Assembly: GCA_947588975.1 (NCBI GenBank) | Contig: CANQAF010000014.1 | Coordinates: 1 to 22,212, forward strand | DNA from: an uncultured Bacilli bacterium | GTDB lineage: Bacteria; Bacillota_I; Bacilli_A; RF39; UBA660 | DNA length: 22,212 bases | Direction of reading: 5' to 3' | Shown: piece by piece, positions 1-6,840 of the stretch | How the letters are laid out: each line of letters begins with the position of its first letter | How positions within the stretch are numbered: position 1 is the first letter of the stretch | The notes under the pieces: model-generated | What the model was told of the DNA's origin: nothing | What the model saw: the letters and a program-made list of their open reading frames with translations, nothing else | Databases searched by the model: none | Translations under genes and position numbers: made by a program

Positions 1-1
1 T

Positions 2-76
2 ACAATTGAAAACTTTAATGATATTAAAGTAGGAGATATCATTGAAGCATATGAAATGGTGGAAATAGAGAGGTAG
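2..76 (+). CDS. infB: Translation initiation factor IF-2, C-terminal end (partial)
   Basis: Only the last 24 codons are in the window, read in frame 2 and ending at TAG 74-76. The peptide contains ENFNDIKVGDIIEAYEMVEI, which matches the conserved end of domain IV of bacterial IF-2, the part that binds the fMet end of initiator tRNA. The adjacent rbfA agrees with the common infB-rbfA order. A terminator overlaps the stop codon, so rbfA appears to be transcribed separately here. Confidence 0.85.
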   Translation, partial: TIENFNDIKVGDIIEAYEMVEIER

Positions 77-89
77 TCCTTTCTTTTTT
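68..89 (+). terminator. Intrinsic terminator after infB
   Basis: GAGAGG (68-73) pairs with CCTTTC (78-83) around a TAGT loop, with one G-U pair, followed by six T (84-89). The stem contains the infB stop codon. Confidence 0.6.
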
Positions 90-107
90 CATATAAATAT
101 GTTATAT

Positions 108-113
108 TATAAT
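108..113 (+). promoter_or_regulatory. Probable -10 element for rbfA
   Basis: A perfect TATAAT lies 18 bases before the rbfA start, just after the infB terminator. The -35 position is only a T-rich stretch (about 85-90), so the promoter rests mainly on the -10. Confidence 0.5.
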
Positions 114-130
114 GGAAAAGAGGGATTTAT

Positions 131-472
131 GTGAGTGTAAAAATAGATCGTATCGCAAGTAATTTTATAAAAGAAATTAGTTATATTTTAGCTAATGAGA
201 TTAAAGATAGTGATATTCGTTTTGTGACTGTGACTGACTGCAAAGTAACCAATGATTTAAGTTTTGCGAAAGTATATGTGACGGTACTCAATCAAGATAA
301 GATTGATGAAACGATAAAGGCTTTAAATAATGCCGCTGGATTTATTCGAAAAGAATTAGCAGATCGTGTGGAGGTAAGACATATTCCAGAACTTACTTTT
401 GTCTATGATGAATCCATTGATTATGGAAAAAAAATTGAAAATATCATTGAACAAATACATGAAGAAGATTAG
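131..472 (+). CDS. rbfA: Ribosome-binding factor A
   Basis: The 113-residue protein has the usual RbfA length and a single KH-like fold. It contains the family patterns ISYILANEIKD near the N terminus, FVTVTDCKVTNDLSFAKVYV in the middle and IPELTFVYDESIDYG near the end. RbfA binds the immature 30S subunit near the 5' end of 16S rRNA, helps late maturation and is needed for growth in the cold. The start is GTG at 131, preceded by AAGAGGG at 118-124. The ATG two bases earlier runs straight into TGA. The gene lies just after infB but behind a terminator and its own -10, so it may be expressed independently. Confidence 0.93.
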   Translation: MSVKIDRIASNFIKEISYILANEIKDSDIRFVTVTDCKVTNDLSFAKVYVTVLNQDKIDETIKALNNAAGFIRKELADRVEVRHIPELTFVYDESIDYGKKIENIIEQIHEED

Positions 473-611
473 CATATAGGGTACTTGTTTATAAATAAGA
501 AAAATATATATTCAAGTTAAAGCAACAGATTAGTAATAAAATCAGGAGAAGTAAAAAGATTAAGATTAGAAAAAAAATGAAATAAAGCAAATCATAATCA
601 AAAGTAAGACA
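473..611. other. Spacer after rbfA, no gene seen
   Basis: This very A-rich stretch has no convincing ORF. A weak self-complementary segment at about 488-503 lacks a U run. Nothing else is recognisable before the tyrS-operon promoter. Confidence 0.5.
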
Positions 612-640
612 TTGCATTCTAAAATAGAATATATTATAAT
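612..640 (+). promoter_or_regulatory. Promoter of the T-box/tyrS operon
   Basis: TTGCAT (612-617) and a perfect TATAAT (635-640) are 17 bp apart, which fits a housekeeping sigma-A promoter. Transcription would start near 647, at the base of T-box stem I. Confidence 0.75.
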
Positions 641-646
641 AAGTAT

Positions 647-847
647 ATATTTCATGTGGAAAAATAAATTAGTATTTATAAAATGGGTAGCAAGAGAATT
701 CATGGTGGTGAAAATGAATCAAAGTTTTATAAAGAAATACATATTTGGAGTGAAATCGTAATCTTGCGTTAAAAGACAAAGAGCATAAGTCATTATGAAA
801 TAAGGTGGTACCGCGGAATGATTCGTCCTTATCATAATGGCTTTTTG
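647..847 (+). promoter_or_regulatory. Tyrosine T-box leader
   Basis: This is a tRNA-sensing leader controlling the downstream operon. Stem I has the AGTA loop-E motif (671-674) and a distal hairpin TTCAT/ATGAA (699-703, 714-718) with the loop GGTGGTGAAA. The specifier region GAAATACATA carries UAC at 738-740, a tyrosine codon, followed by the usual TTTGGAGTG (744-752). The conserved T-box AGGTGGTACCGCGG is at 803-816; its TGGT would pair with the ACCA end of uncharged tRNA-Tyr. ATAAGG (800-805) can pair with CCTTAT (827-832) as the antiterminator. The only U-run hairpin I see (787-798 with 832-843, then T) surrounds the T-box rather than competing with it. The tyrosine specifier and the tyrS gene downstream support each other. 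Confidence 0.9.
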
Positions 848-864
848 TATAGAAAGAGGTAATT

Positions 865-1482
865 ATGAATACATATATTGAATTTACGGATTTAAATGTA
901 GGCGCTACTATGCGTGATATTGAACATTTATGTGATGAAGCAAAAAAGAATCATTATGCATCTATTTGTGTTGCACCTTATTATGTTTCTTTAGCGAGCA
1001 ATCTACTTAAAAATACCCCAGTAGAAATCGCAACAGTCGTAAGTTATCCTTTTGGATTTTCAACAACAAATGTGAAATCTTATGAAGCGATTGATGCTAT
1101 TCAAAATGGGGCAACCGAAATTGGTATGATGATCAATTTATCTGCATTCAAAAATAATGTGATAGATGATGTAAAAGATGAAATCGAAGAAATCAGAGAT
1201 TCTATTGATGGTAAAACGATGAAACTTATGGTAGATTTATCTAATTTAAGTGATGAGGAATTGATATCCATTGTTCATATTTGTAATGAAACTTTTATTC
1301 ATTATATAGAACTTGTTGGTGAATACACAAGAGATATGGATCATGCGATTACACTCATCAATGAACATAAAAATGAAGTGTTGGAAATTAAGGTAAATAC
1401 ATCTACTTTAGATGATACTATGTTTGAACATTTAATAGACCAAAATGTGAACCGCATTGGTTTAAAAAGAGAGGAGAAATAA
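865..1482 (+). CDS. DeoC-like protein, probable pseudoenzyme
   Basis: The 205-residue protein has the (beta/alpha)8 fold pattern of deoxyribose-phosphate aldolase. Matching segments include ATMRDIEHLCDEAKKNHYAS, VEIATVVSYPFGFSTTNVKS, ATEIGMMINLSAF and the C-terminal NRIGL. True DeoC cleaves deoxyribose 5-phosphate through a Schiff-base lysine. Aligning by eye, that lysine (in the family motif VKTSTGF) falls at Glu149 in HYIELVGEYT, and the helper aspartate (EIDMVIN) is Gly87 in EIGMMIN. The second active-site lysine is probably Lys176 in LEIKVNT. Aldolase activity therefore seems unlikely. The gene follows the tyrosine T-box and ends one base before tyrS, so it is co-regulated with tyrosyl-tRNA charging. 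The SD is GAGGT just before ATG 865. The role is unknown. Confidence 0.7.
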   Translation: MNTYIEFTDLNVGATMRDIEHLCDEAKKNHYASICVAPYYVSLASNLLKNTPVEIATVVSYPFGFSTTNVKSYEAIDAIQNGATEIGMMINLSAFKNNVIDDVKDEIEEIRDSIDGKTMKLMVDLSNLSDEELISIVHICNETFIHYIELVGEYTRDMDHAITLINEHKNEVLEIKVNTSTLDDTMFEHLIDQNVNRIGLKREEK

Positions 1483-1483
1483 A

Positions 1484-2710
1484 ATGACATTATATGAAGA
1501 ATTGGTTTGGAGGGGACTCATCAATGATGTAAGTAGTCCTGAATTAATTGAAAAATTAAATAAAGGTGGACTTACTTTTTATATTGGTACCGACCCTACG
1601 GGTGATAGTATGCATATTGGACACTATTCTTCTTTTAGTGTAGCTCGTAGACTAAAAGAAGCTGGGCATCATCCTATTTTACTAGTAGGGGGTGCAACTG
1701 GTTTAATTGGCGATCCAAAACCAAGTGCAGAACGTCCTATGATTACAAAAGAAACATTGGATTATAATTATAAAAAATTGTGTAAGCAAATTGAAGATAT
1801 CTTTGGATTTGAAGTTGTTAATAACTATGATTGGAGTAAAGATATCAATTTTATTGATTACTTAAGAGATTATGGTAAATACTTCAATTTAAATTATATG
1901 TTAGCAAAAGAAACTGTAAAAAGTCGTTTGGATATTGGAATTACTTATACAGAATTTTCTTATATGATTATGCAAGCTTTAGATTTCCTACATTTATTTG
2001 AAAACAAAAATTGTGTTTTACAAATTGGTGGGCAAGACCAATGGGGAAATATCACTTCTGGAATTGAACTCATTCGTAAGAAACTTGGAAAAGAAGCTTA
2101 TGGATTTACGATGCCACTTCTTACAAAAGCGGATGGTACGAAATTTGGTAAGAGTGAAGGAAATGCGATTTGGTTGGATGAAAGTAAGACTTCAAGTTAT
2201 GAAATGTATCAATTCTTCTTAAATGTAGAAGATGAAAAAGTAATTGATTATTTAAAATACTTAACGTTCTTATCTGTCGATGAAATTAAAGAATTAGAGC
2301 GTAAACATAAAGAAGCACCACATTTACGTGAAGCACATAAAGCACTAGCTAAAGATGTTATTGTATTCTTACATGGAGAAGAAGCTTATGAAAGAGCAGT
2401 ACAAATTAGTGAAGCTTTATTTAGTGGTGATATTGCATCATTTACAGTGAATGAGTTAGAACAAGCGCTTAAAGATGTTCCTCATTTTGATATTATAGAA
2501 GAACTTCCACTTGCTGATTTCTTAGTACATTATGGAATTGCTTCTAGTAAACGTGAAGCAAAAGAATTTATTACTGCTGGTTCTATTTCTATCAATGGCG
2601 AAAAAGTAACAGATGAAAATTTAATCATCAATAAAGAGGTTGCGAAAGAAGGAAAACTCGTTGTCATTCGTCGTGGTAAAAAGAAATATTACATGGGTAT
2701 AATTGTTTGA
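1484..2710 (+). CDS. tyrS: Tyrosyl-tRNA synthetase
   Basis: This 408-residue cytoplasmic class I synthetase charges tRNA-Tyr. The HIGH motif is HIGH at 44-47, after YIGTDPTGDSM. The tyrosine pocket shows TYTEFSYMIMQALDF (154-168) and GGQDQWGNITSG (182-193). The KMSKS loop is KFGKS at 220-224, as in other bacterial TyrRS. An S4 RNA-binding domain fills the C terminus (about 343-400), including GIASSKREAKEFITAGSISI. The start ATG follows the upstream stop by one base and has GAGGAG at 1471-1476. The T-box leader with a UAC specifier indicates induction by uncharged tRNA-Tyr. The protein ends a few residues past the usual S4 end (MGIIV), which looks harmless. Confidence 0.97.
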   Translation: MTLYEELVWRGLINDVSSPELIEKLNKGGLTFYIGTDPTGDSMHIGHYSSFSVARRLKEAGHHPILLVGGATGLIGDPKPSAERPMITKETLDYNYKKLCKQIEDIFGFEVVNNYDWSKDINFIDYLRDYGKYFNLNYMLAKETVKSRLDIGITYTEFSYMIMQALDFLHLFENKNCVLQIGGQDQWGNITSGIELIRKKLGKEAYGFTMPLLTKADGTKFGKSEGNAIWLDESKTSSYEMYQFFLNVEDEKVIDYLKYLTFLSVDEIKELERKHKEAPHLREAHKALAKDVIVFLHGEEAYERAVQISEALFSGDIASFTVNELEQALKDVPHFDIIEELPLADFLVHYGIASSKREAKEFITAGSISINGEKVTDENLIINKEVAKEGKLVVIRRGKKKYYMGIIV

Positions 2711-2754
2711 ATCTTCTTGTTATGATATATCAAGGTAGATATTAGAGTGATATT

Positions 2755-3179
2755 ATGAAAACAATTTCGATTACAGATGAACAATCAGATGCTTTATGTT
2801 ATGAAATAGCATGTCTCGTTAATGAATTTAGAAAAGATCCAAATCGATAGAAAAATTAGGGTTACAAATTCATATGAATGGAGATGCAGCATATTTATAC
2901 GATTTCTTTGATAAGAAACGCTGTAAGCAATTATATTTTTCAACTGTCTTCTATCTAAAGACGGATGATTTGGAACAACTTAAGAAAGATGCCAGAAATA
3001 TGGAGATAAATGGTGTACCAATACCAAACAGTCGAATGATGAATTTAGCACAAATAAAGCCACCCATTACTGATGATAAAGTAATCTATCAACTGCTACT
3101 CATCAATGATGAAGAAGAATTAAAAGTGGTAAAAGAATTTACGAAAACGAAAACGTTTGATTATATTAAAAATATGTAA
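2755..3179 (+). pseudogene. Unrecognised gene, apparently frameshifted
   Basis: Two reading frames seem to form one protein. The first starts at ATG 2755 (MKTISITDEQSDALCYEIAC...) and stops at TAG 2848-2850 after 31 codons. The second is open in another frame from 2832 to TAA 3177-3179, reading SIEKLGLQIHMNGDAAYLYD and continuing to ...TFDYIKNM. One extra base near 2842-2844 would join them into about 140 residues. No slippery heptamer is visible in the 16-base overlap, so I favour a mutation or a sequencing error over programmed frameshifting. Alternatively the second part could be a 101-residue protein starting at ATG 2874, but no good SD precedes it. I do not recognise the family. It has no signal peptide or membrane segment and is rich in charged residues. 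Confidence 0.5.
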
Positions 3180-3189
3180 TTTATTTTAT

Positions 3190-3214
3190 AAGAATCAAAA
3201 GATTCTTTTTTTTT
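3190..3214 (+). terminator. Terminator of the gene at 2755-3179
   Basis: AAGAATC/GATTCTT (3190-3196, 3201-3207) with an AAAA loop is followed by seven T. Confidence 0.85.
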
Positions 3215-3218
3215 GCAA

Positions 3219-3241
3219 CAAAAAAGAGTCAAAAGACTCTT
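3219..3241 (-). terminator. Terminator of rpsD
   Basis: On the minus strand AAGAGTC-TTTT-GACTCTT (3241 back to 3224) is followed by five T (3223-3219). The stem overlaps the last base pairs of the rpsD stop codon. It lies back to back with the plus-strand terminator. Confidence 0.85.
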
Positions 3242-3842
3242 ATCTGTTATAGAATTCAACGATTAATGATTCGTTGATATCTGCATTGAGTTCACTTCTT
3301 TCAGGATATCTTACATAAGTTCCTGCCATTTTAGCTTCATCATAAGTAATAAATTCTACACGATTATGGATTGTTTCTAATGATTGTTTGATTGCTGGGT
3401 GTTCTTTTGCTTGTTCTTTGACAGCAATAACATCTCCAGGTTTACATCTGTAAGATGGAATATTTACTTTTTTACCATTTACAGTAATGTGACCATGGTT
3501 TACTAATTGTCTTGCTCCTTTTCTTGTAGTAGCGAATCCAATACGGTAAACTAAATTATCTAATCTGCTTTCTAGTAATTTTAAGAAATCTTCACCATGT
3601 ACACCTTTTAATTTTCCAGCTTCATCAAATGTTTTTCTAAATTGTTTTTCACTAACACCATACATGAATCTTACTTTTTGTTTTTCTTGTAATTGTGTTC
3701 CATAATCAGATAATTTTTTTGCTCTAGAATTTCCATGTTGTCCTGGAGCATATGGACGACGAGCTAATTCTTTTCCGTTTTCTAATACAGAAAATCCAAA
3801 ACGACGTGATTTTCTATAAGTAGAACCAGTGTATTTTGACAT
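3240..3842 (-). CDS. rpsD: 30S ribosomal protein S4
   Basis: The 200-residue protein is the usual size for Bacilli S4. It binds 16S rRNA early in 30S assembly. The N terminus (MSKYTGSTYRKSRRFGFSVL) has no cysteines, so this is the zinc-free form. The S4 RNA-binding domain is about residues 90-150 (LLESRLDNLVYRIGFATTRK, then QLVNHGHITVNGKKVNIPS). The C terminus NESLIVEFYNR is typical. The gene stands alone, as in Bacillus, with GGAGGAG ahead of the start and a long structured leader that suggests autoregulation. Confidence 0.97.
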   Translation of the reverse strand: MSKYTGSTYRKSRRFGFSVLENGKELARRPYAPGQHGNSRAKKLSDYGTQLQEKQKVRFMYGVSEKQFRKTFDEAGKLKGVHGEDFLKLLESRLDNLVYRIGFATTRKGARQLVNHGHITVNGKKVNIPSYRCKPGDVIAVKEQAKEHPAIKQSLETIHNRVEFITYDEAKMAGTYVRYPERSELNADINESLIVEFYNR

Positions 3843-3998
3843 ACATTCTCCTCCTTCTTGCGTAACACAAGAGACTATTTGCCATTGGATAGGGTGTTAT
3901 ACTTTAATATTCTCGCTCTGCAGCTAGAGTTACACAATAACCCCAAATGGTAATAAACACGTTATCCGCTTCAAATAGAGCTGCTAGATAAATACGCA
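3843..3998 (-). promoter_or_regulatory. Structured rpsD leader, probable S4 autoregulatory RNA
   Basis: About 155 nt separate the predicted start of transcription from rpsD. The minus-strand RNA has a long-range pairing of AGCAGCT with AGCTGC, purine-rich and loop segments between them, and AACAC/GTGTT pairing nearer the gene, ahead of the SD GGAGGAG. Firmicutes rpsD leaders are known to bind S4 and repress translation. I infer the same here from position, length and structure, without a covariance-model match. Confidence 0.6.
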
Positions 3999-4004
3999 GT
4001 TACA

Positions 4005-4033
4005 ATTATATTATGTTTTCCCTTATAAGTCAA
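4005..4033 (-). promoter_or_regulatory. rpsD promoter
   Basis: On the minus strand TTGACT (4033-4028) and TATAAT (4010-4005) are separated by exactly 17 bp. This is one of the strongest promoters in the window, as expected for a ribosomal protein. Confidence 0.85.
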
Positions 4034-4103
4034 TACCAAAACCCGTATAAAATGGTTAATTTTGGCTAAATTTACAAAAAATATGTAAAAAAAAGTCGAA
4101 ATG

Positions 4104-4118
4104 TGGTAGAATGATAAT
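4104..4118 (+). promoter_or_regulatory. Probable ezrA promoter (extended -10)
   Basis: TGGTAGAAT (4104-4112) is an extended -10 of the form TGnTAnAAT. GATAAT (4113-4118) directly follows and could be an alternative. No clear -35 is visible. Confidence 0.45.
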
Positions 4119-4143
4119 AGTGTAGTATAGCGAGGTGATATTC

Positions 4144-5874
4144 TTGGATACTGTTGTGCTTATGATTGTGACTTTTGTTATTGTGGCAATTGTCGCAATA
4201 GTTGGTATATTATTTGCCATTCAAAAAAGAAAAAATCATGAAATTAAAAAGCAATTGGAACATTTAGAAATTGAAAAAAATAAAATTGACAGTACTCCAA
4301 TTATTCCAGAACTTTCCAAGGTAGAATCTTATTTAAAAAATGAAAAATTAGAAGCAATGTATAATAATTGGAAAGAAAGATTGGATGTGATTCGTAGTAA
4401 CCAAATTCCAAAGATTACGGATATGCTATTAGAAGCAGATTATTCATTGTCACAACAAGATTATAAGAGTACTATTTACAAAATTGCTAAACTAGAAATG
4501 GAAATTTATAAAGTAAAAACCAATTCAGATTTTCTATTAAATGAAATTAAAGAAATAACCAGTAGTGAAGAACGTAATCGTGCAATTATTACTAATTTAA
4601 AATCTATTTATCGCGATTTATATCAAAAATATAGTGGAAGTAAAGATGGATATGCAGAAATTGCAAAACCAATCGACTTACAATTTGAAAATATTGCAAA
4701 ACGTTTTGAAAGCTTTGAAACCGCTATGGAAAACAATGAGTTTACCGAAGTGACAAATATTATTAAGTCTATTGATGAAATGTTAAAGCATATGGCGGTA
4801 GTAGTGGAAGAAGTACCAAGTATTGTCCTACTTTCTACTAATATTTTGCCTAAAAAAATGGAAGAAGCAATGTCAGAATATAAACAAATGGTTAAAGAAG
4901 GCTTTCCTTTAGACTATTTAAATGTAGAATATAATATTACAGAGGCAAATAAAAAAATTGGTGATATTATGGATCGCGCCAATGTATTAAATTTGGAAGA
5001 TAGCTTATTTGAATTAAAAGTATTATCTGATTACTTTGATTCCTTATTTACCGATTTTGAAAAAGAAAAAGTTGACCGATCTAACTATGAAGAAAATAAT
5101 AAAATATTTAGTCATAAATTAGAAAAAATGAATCAACTCATGGAAGATATTTTTTCTCAAATTGATGAGATTCAAAACTTGTATCATCTATCAGATGACG
5201 ATATTAAAGTATTAAATGAAGTAAGAACATCATTACAAGAGTTGAATGAAGATTATAAAGTATTAAAAGATCATACAGGAAATAACACATTCGCATATTC
5301 AAAATTAATTAAAGAAATTGAAGGTTTGACAGTTCAATTATCTTCATTAGAAGAAAGTGTGGACAATATTCTAGATTCTATTGGTAGTATGAAAGAAGAC
5401 GAAGTTCGCGCAAGACAACAATTGGAAGAAGTTCGTTTAATTTTGAAAGAATCTAAAGCTAAAATTAGAGAATATAGTTTGCCAATTATTCCTCAAAATT
5501 ATTTTGTAGAATTAAATGAGGCACAAATAGCAATAAAAGAAATTGTAAAAGAATTAGAAAAGAAACCAATTACAATTAGTGTGCTTAATACAAGAGTAGA
5601 TACTGCACGAGATTTAGTCTTAAAATTATATAATACGACAAAAGAAATGATGAAAACTGCAATGTTTGCTGAAATGGCTATTGTATACGGGAATCGTTAT
5701 CGCAGTGAAGTAGAAAACTTAGATAAATTTTTAACTTATGCGGAAAGATTATTTTATAAAGGAGAGTATCAAAAGTCATTAGAAATTACTATTAATTCTT
5801 TAAATAAAGTGGAACATGGAATATACGATAAATTGTTAGCATTGTATCCAGAAACGGACAAAAAGGAGAGCTAG
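4144..5874 (+). CDS. ezrA: Septation ring formation regulator EzrA
   Basis: The 576-residue protein has one N-terminal membrane segment (about residues 3-25, VVLMIVTFVIVAIVAIVGIL), then basic QKRK and a long charged coiled-coil body. This is the EzrA layout: a membrane-anchored spectrin-like protein that binds FtsZ and limits Z-ring placement. The C terminus has the family pattern MFAEMAIVYGNRYRSE and a YYKGEY-like segment (AERLFYKGEYQKSLEITINS). I chose TTG 4144 because GAGGTG (4132-4137) stands six bases before it. The in-frame GTG at 4135 is part of that SD. The gene is monocistronic between its own extended -10 and a terminator. The family assignment rests on architecture and the C-terminal motifs. 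Confidence 0.88.
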   Translation: MDTVVLMIVTFVIVAIVAIVGILFAIQKRKNHEIKKQLEHLEIEKNKIDSTPIIPELSKVESYLKNEKLEAMYNNWKERLDVIRSNQIPKITDMLLEADYSLSQQDYKSTIYKIAKLEMEIYKVKTNSDFLLNEIKEITSSEERNRAIITNLKSIYRDLYQKYSGSKDGYAEIAKPIDLQFENIAKRFESFETAMENNEFTEVTNIIKSIDEMLKHMAVVVEEVPSIVLLSTNILPKKMEEAMSEYKQMVKEGFPLDYLNVEYNITEANKKIGDIMDRANVLNLEDSLFELKVLSDYFDSLFTDFEKEKVDRSNYEENNKIFSHKLEKMNQLMEDIFSQIDEIQNLYHLSDDDIKVLNEVRTSLQELNEDYKVLKDHTGNNTFAYSKLIKEIEGLTVQLSSLEESVDNILDSIGSMKEDEVRARQQLEEVRLILKESKAKIREYSLPIIPQNYFVELNEAQIAIKEIVKELEKKPITISVLNTRVDTARDLVLKLYNTTKEMMKTAMFAEMAIVYGNRYRSEVENLDKFLTYAERLFYKGEYQKSLEITINSLNKVEHGIYDKLLALYPETDKKES

Positions 5875-5883
5875 TCTCCTTTT
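5861..5883 (+). terminator. ezrA terminator overlapping the stop codon
   Basis: AAAAGGAGA (5861-5869) pairs with TCTCCTTTT (5875-5883) around GCTAG, which includes the TAG stop. The A-U end of the stem supplies the U run. Confidence 0.7.
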
Positions 5884-5908
5884 ACTTTACACAAAATTTT
5901 AAAAAAAG

Positions 5909-5937
5909 TTTGCAAATTAAAATATCAATGATATAAT
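5909..5937 (+). promoter_or_regulatory. Promoter of the tail-anchored protein gene
   Basis: TTTGCA (5909-5914) and a perfect TATAAT (5932-5937) are 17 bp apart, 25 bp before the start codon. Confidence 0.65.
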
Positions 5938-5962
5938 AAGAATATAATAAGGTGGTGTTCAT

Positions 5963-6427
5963 ATGAACGAAAATCATGATAATTTTGGTTTGGATAATAT
6001 CCAACCGTTGAAACCAGTTGTACCTGAGCAAGAGAATTCTACTGTAACAGAAACTGAGGTTACACAACCTGAAATGCAAGAGTCTTCATATGCATTTCAA
6101 GGACAGGCACCTGTAGTTGATCCTGTTGCTCCAGTAGAACCAATGCCACAAGTGGAATCTGAACCAGTAGTAGAGCCTATATCAAGCACAGCATCTTATA
6201 CTGAGATCCCAGTTGCCGGTGTAACAAGTGAGGAATCCCAATTAGATGTGGTAAATGAGCATCCGGATGCTAAAATTACTCTACATAAAGAGGAGGAAGT
6301 TATTCCAGTAGCTTCTAATTTACCAGAAGAAAAAATGGATAAAGCTACTCTTTGGATGTTGATTTGGCTATTTGTAGGTATGCTAGCAGTTATCATAGCT
6401 TTACCATATTTGTTTAAACTATTTTAA
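5963..6427 (+). CDS. Unknown proline/glutamate-rich tail-anchored membrane protein
   Basis: I do not recognise this 154-residue protein. Residues 1-90 are acidic, low in complexity and rich in Pro, Val, Glu and Gln (for example PVVDPVAPVEPMPQVESEPV), probably disordered. Residues 95-125 are mixed and charged (DAKITLHKEEEVIPVASNLP). One strong membrane helix lies at about 131-150 (LWMLIWLFVGMLAVIIALPY), followed by only a few residues, FKLF. No signal peptide is present, so the N-terminal part should face the cytoplasm. GGTGGTG precedes ATG 5963. It has its own promoter and terminator directly after ezrA, but nothing in the sequence proves a division role. Confidence 0.8.
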   Translation: MNENHDNFGLDNIQPLKPVVPEQENSTVTETEVTQPEMQESSYAFQGQAPVVDPVAPVEPMPQVESEPVVEPISSTASYTEIPVAGVTSEESQLDVVNEHPDAKITLHKEEEVIPVASNLPEEKMDKATLWMLIWLFVGMLAVIIALPYLFKLF

Positions 6428-6431
6428 AAAG

Positions 6432-6454
6432 GATCTACTTTAAGTAGATCTTTT
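6432..6454. terminator. Bidirectional terminator
   Basis: GATCTACTT (6432-6440) and AAGTAGATC (6442-6450) form a near-perfect palindrome, with TTTT on the plus side and AAAAA before it giving U on the minus strand. It serves the converging genes at 5963-6427 and 6453-6752. Confidence 0.8.
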
Positions 6455-6752
6455 ATTGTATAGATAATTCAATGATTCTTTCCATAGAATCATCTTTTAA
6501 TGCAATATTTTTGTGTATGCTGTGACATTTGTCACATTGATAAATAATTTTATAAGTATCTTTAAATTTTTCAATGCCAATTGGTCTTAGTAGACCTTGG
6601 CATGTATTGAGACGATCTCCAGGATTGATATCTACATGTTTTGAGTACAAACAATATGGACAATGATCACGTGCCGTATAATCCGATTTGTTAACCTTTT
6701 TACCACAATGTTCGCAAATAAAATTTTCATTTCGCATAGTAAATCGTTTCAT
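6453..6752 (-). CDS. RNHCP-domain zinc-ribbon protein
   Basis: The 99-residue protein matches the RNHCP domain. It shows RNENFICEHCGKKV, then TARDHCPYCLYSKHVDINPG and DRLNTCQGLLRPIGI. The signature RNHCP reads RDHCP here. Two Cys pairs (CEHC, CPYC) plus a later CDKCH suggest zinc binding; the function of the family is not established. The start ATG 6752 has TTAGGTGAG before it; ATG 6737 (MRNENF) is an in-frame alternative. Transcription should start from the extended -10 at 6771-6776, within a short divergent region shared with scpA. Confidence 0.85.
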   Translation of the reverse strand: MKRFTMRNENFICEHCGKKVNKSDYTARDHCPYCLYSKHVDINPGDRLNTCQGLLRPIGIEKFKDTYKIIYQCDKCHSIHKNIALKDDSMERIIELSIQ

Positions 6753-6770
6753 TCATCTCACCTAATCCTT

Positions 6771-6820
6771 ATTATACCATAAAATTCCTTATTTCAAAGC
6801 AAAGAAAACTATGGTATAAT
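6771..6820. promoter_or_regulatory. Divergent promoters for the RNHCP gene and scpA
   Basis: ATTATACCAT (6771-6780) and ATGGTATAAT (6811-6820) are exact reverse complements, 30 bp apart. Each contains an extended -10 TGGTATAAT pointing outward: minus strand to the RNHCP gene, plus strand to scpA. For scpA, TTTCAA lies 17 bp upstream of the -10 as a weak -35; the minus-strand -35 (CTTTGA) is also weak. The two promoters overlap through their spacers, so they may compete for polymerase. Confidence 0.7.
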
Positions 6821-6840
6821 GAATATTGGATGTGAGAATT

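Noticed and set aside
1998..2222. ORF inside tyrS in another frame
   Set aside because: It lies wholly within a strongly conserved gene and has no SD or recognisable domain.
2829..2850. Programmed frameshift joining the two ORFs
   Set aside because: No slippery heptamer in the overlap and no obvious stimulatory hairpin.
4094..4100. 0A box upstream of ezrA (AGTCGAA)
   Set aside because: It differs at the first position from TGTCGAA and a 6 of 7 match is expected by chance.
4135..4143. GTG 4135 as the ezrA start
   Set aside because: This GTG is part of the SD GAGGTG; TTG 4144 is correctly spaced from it.
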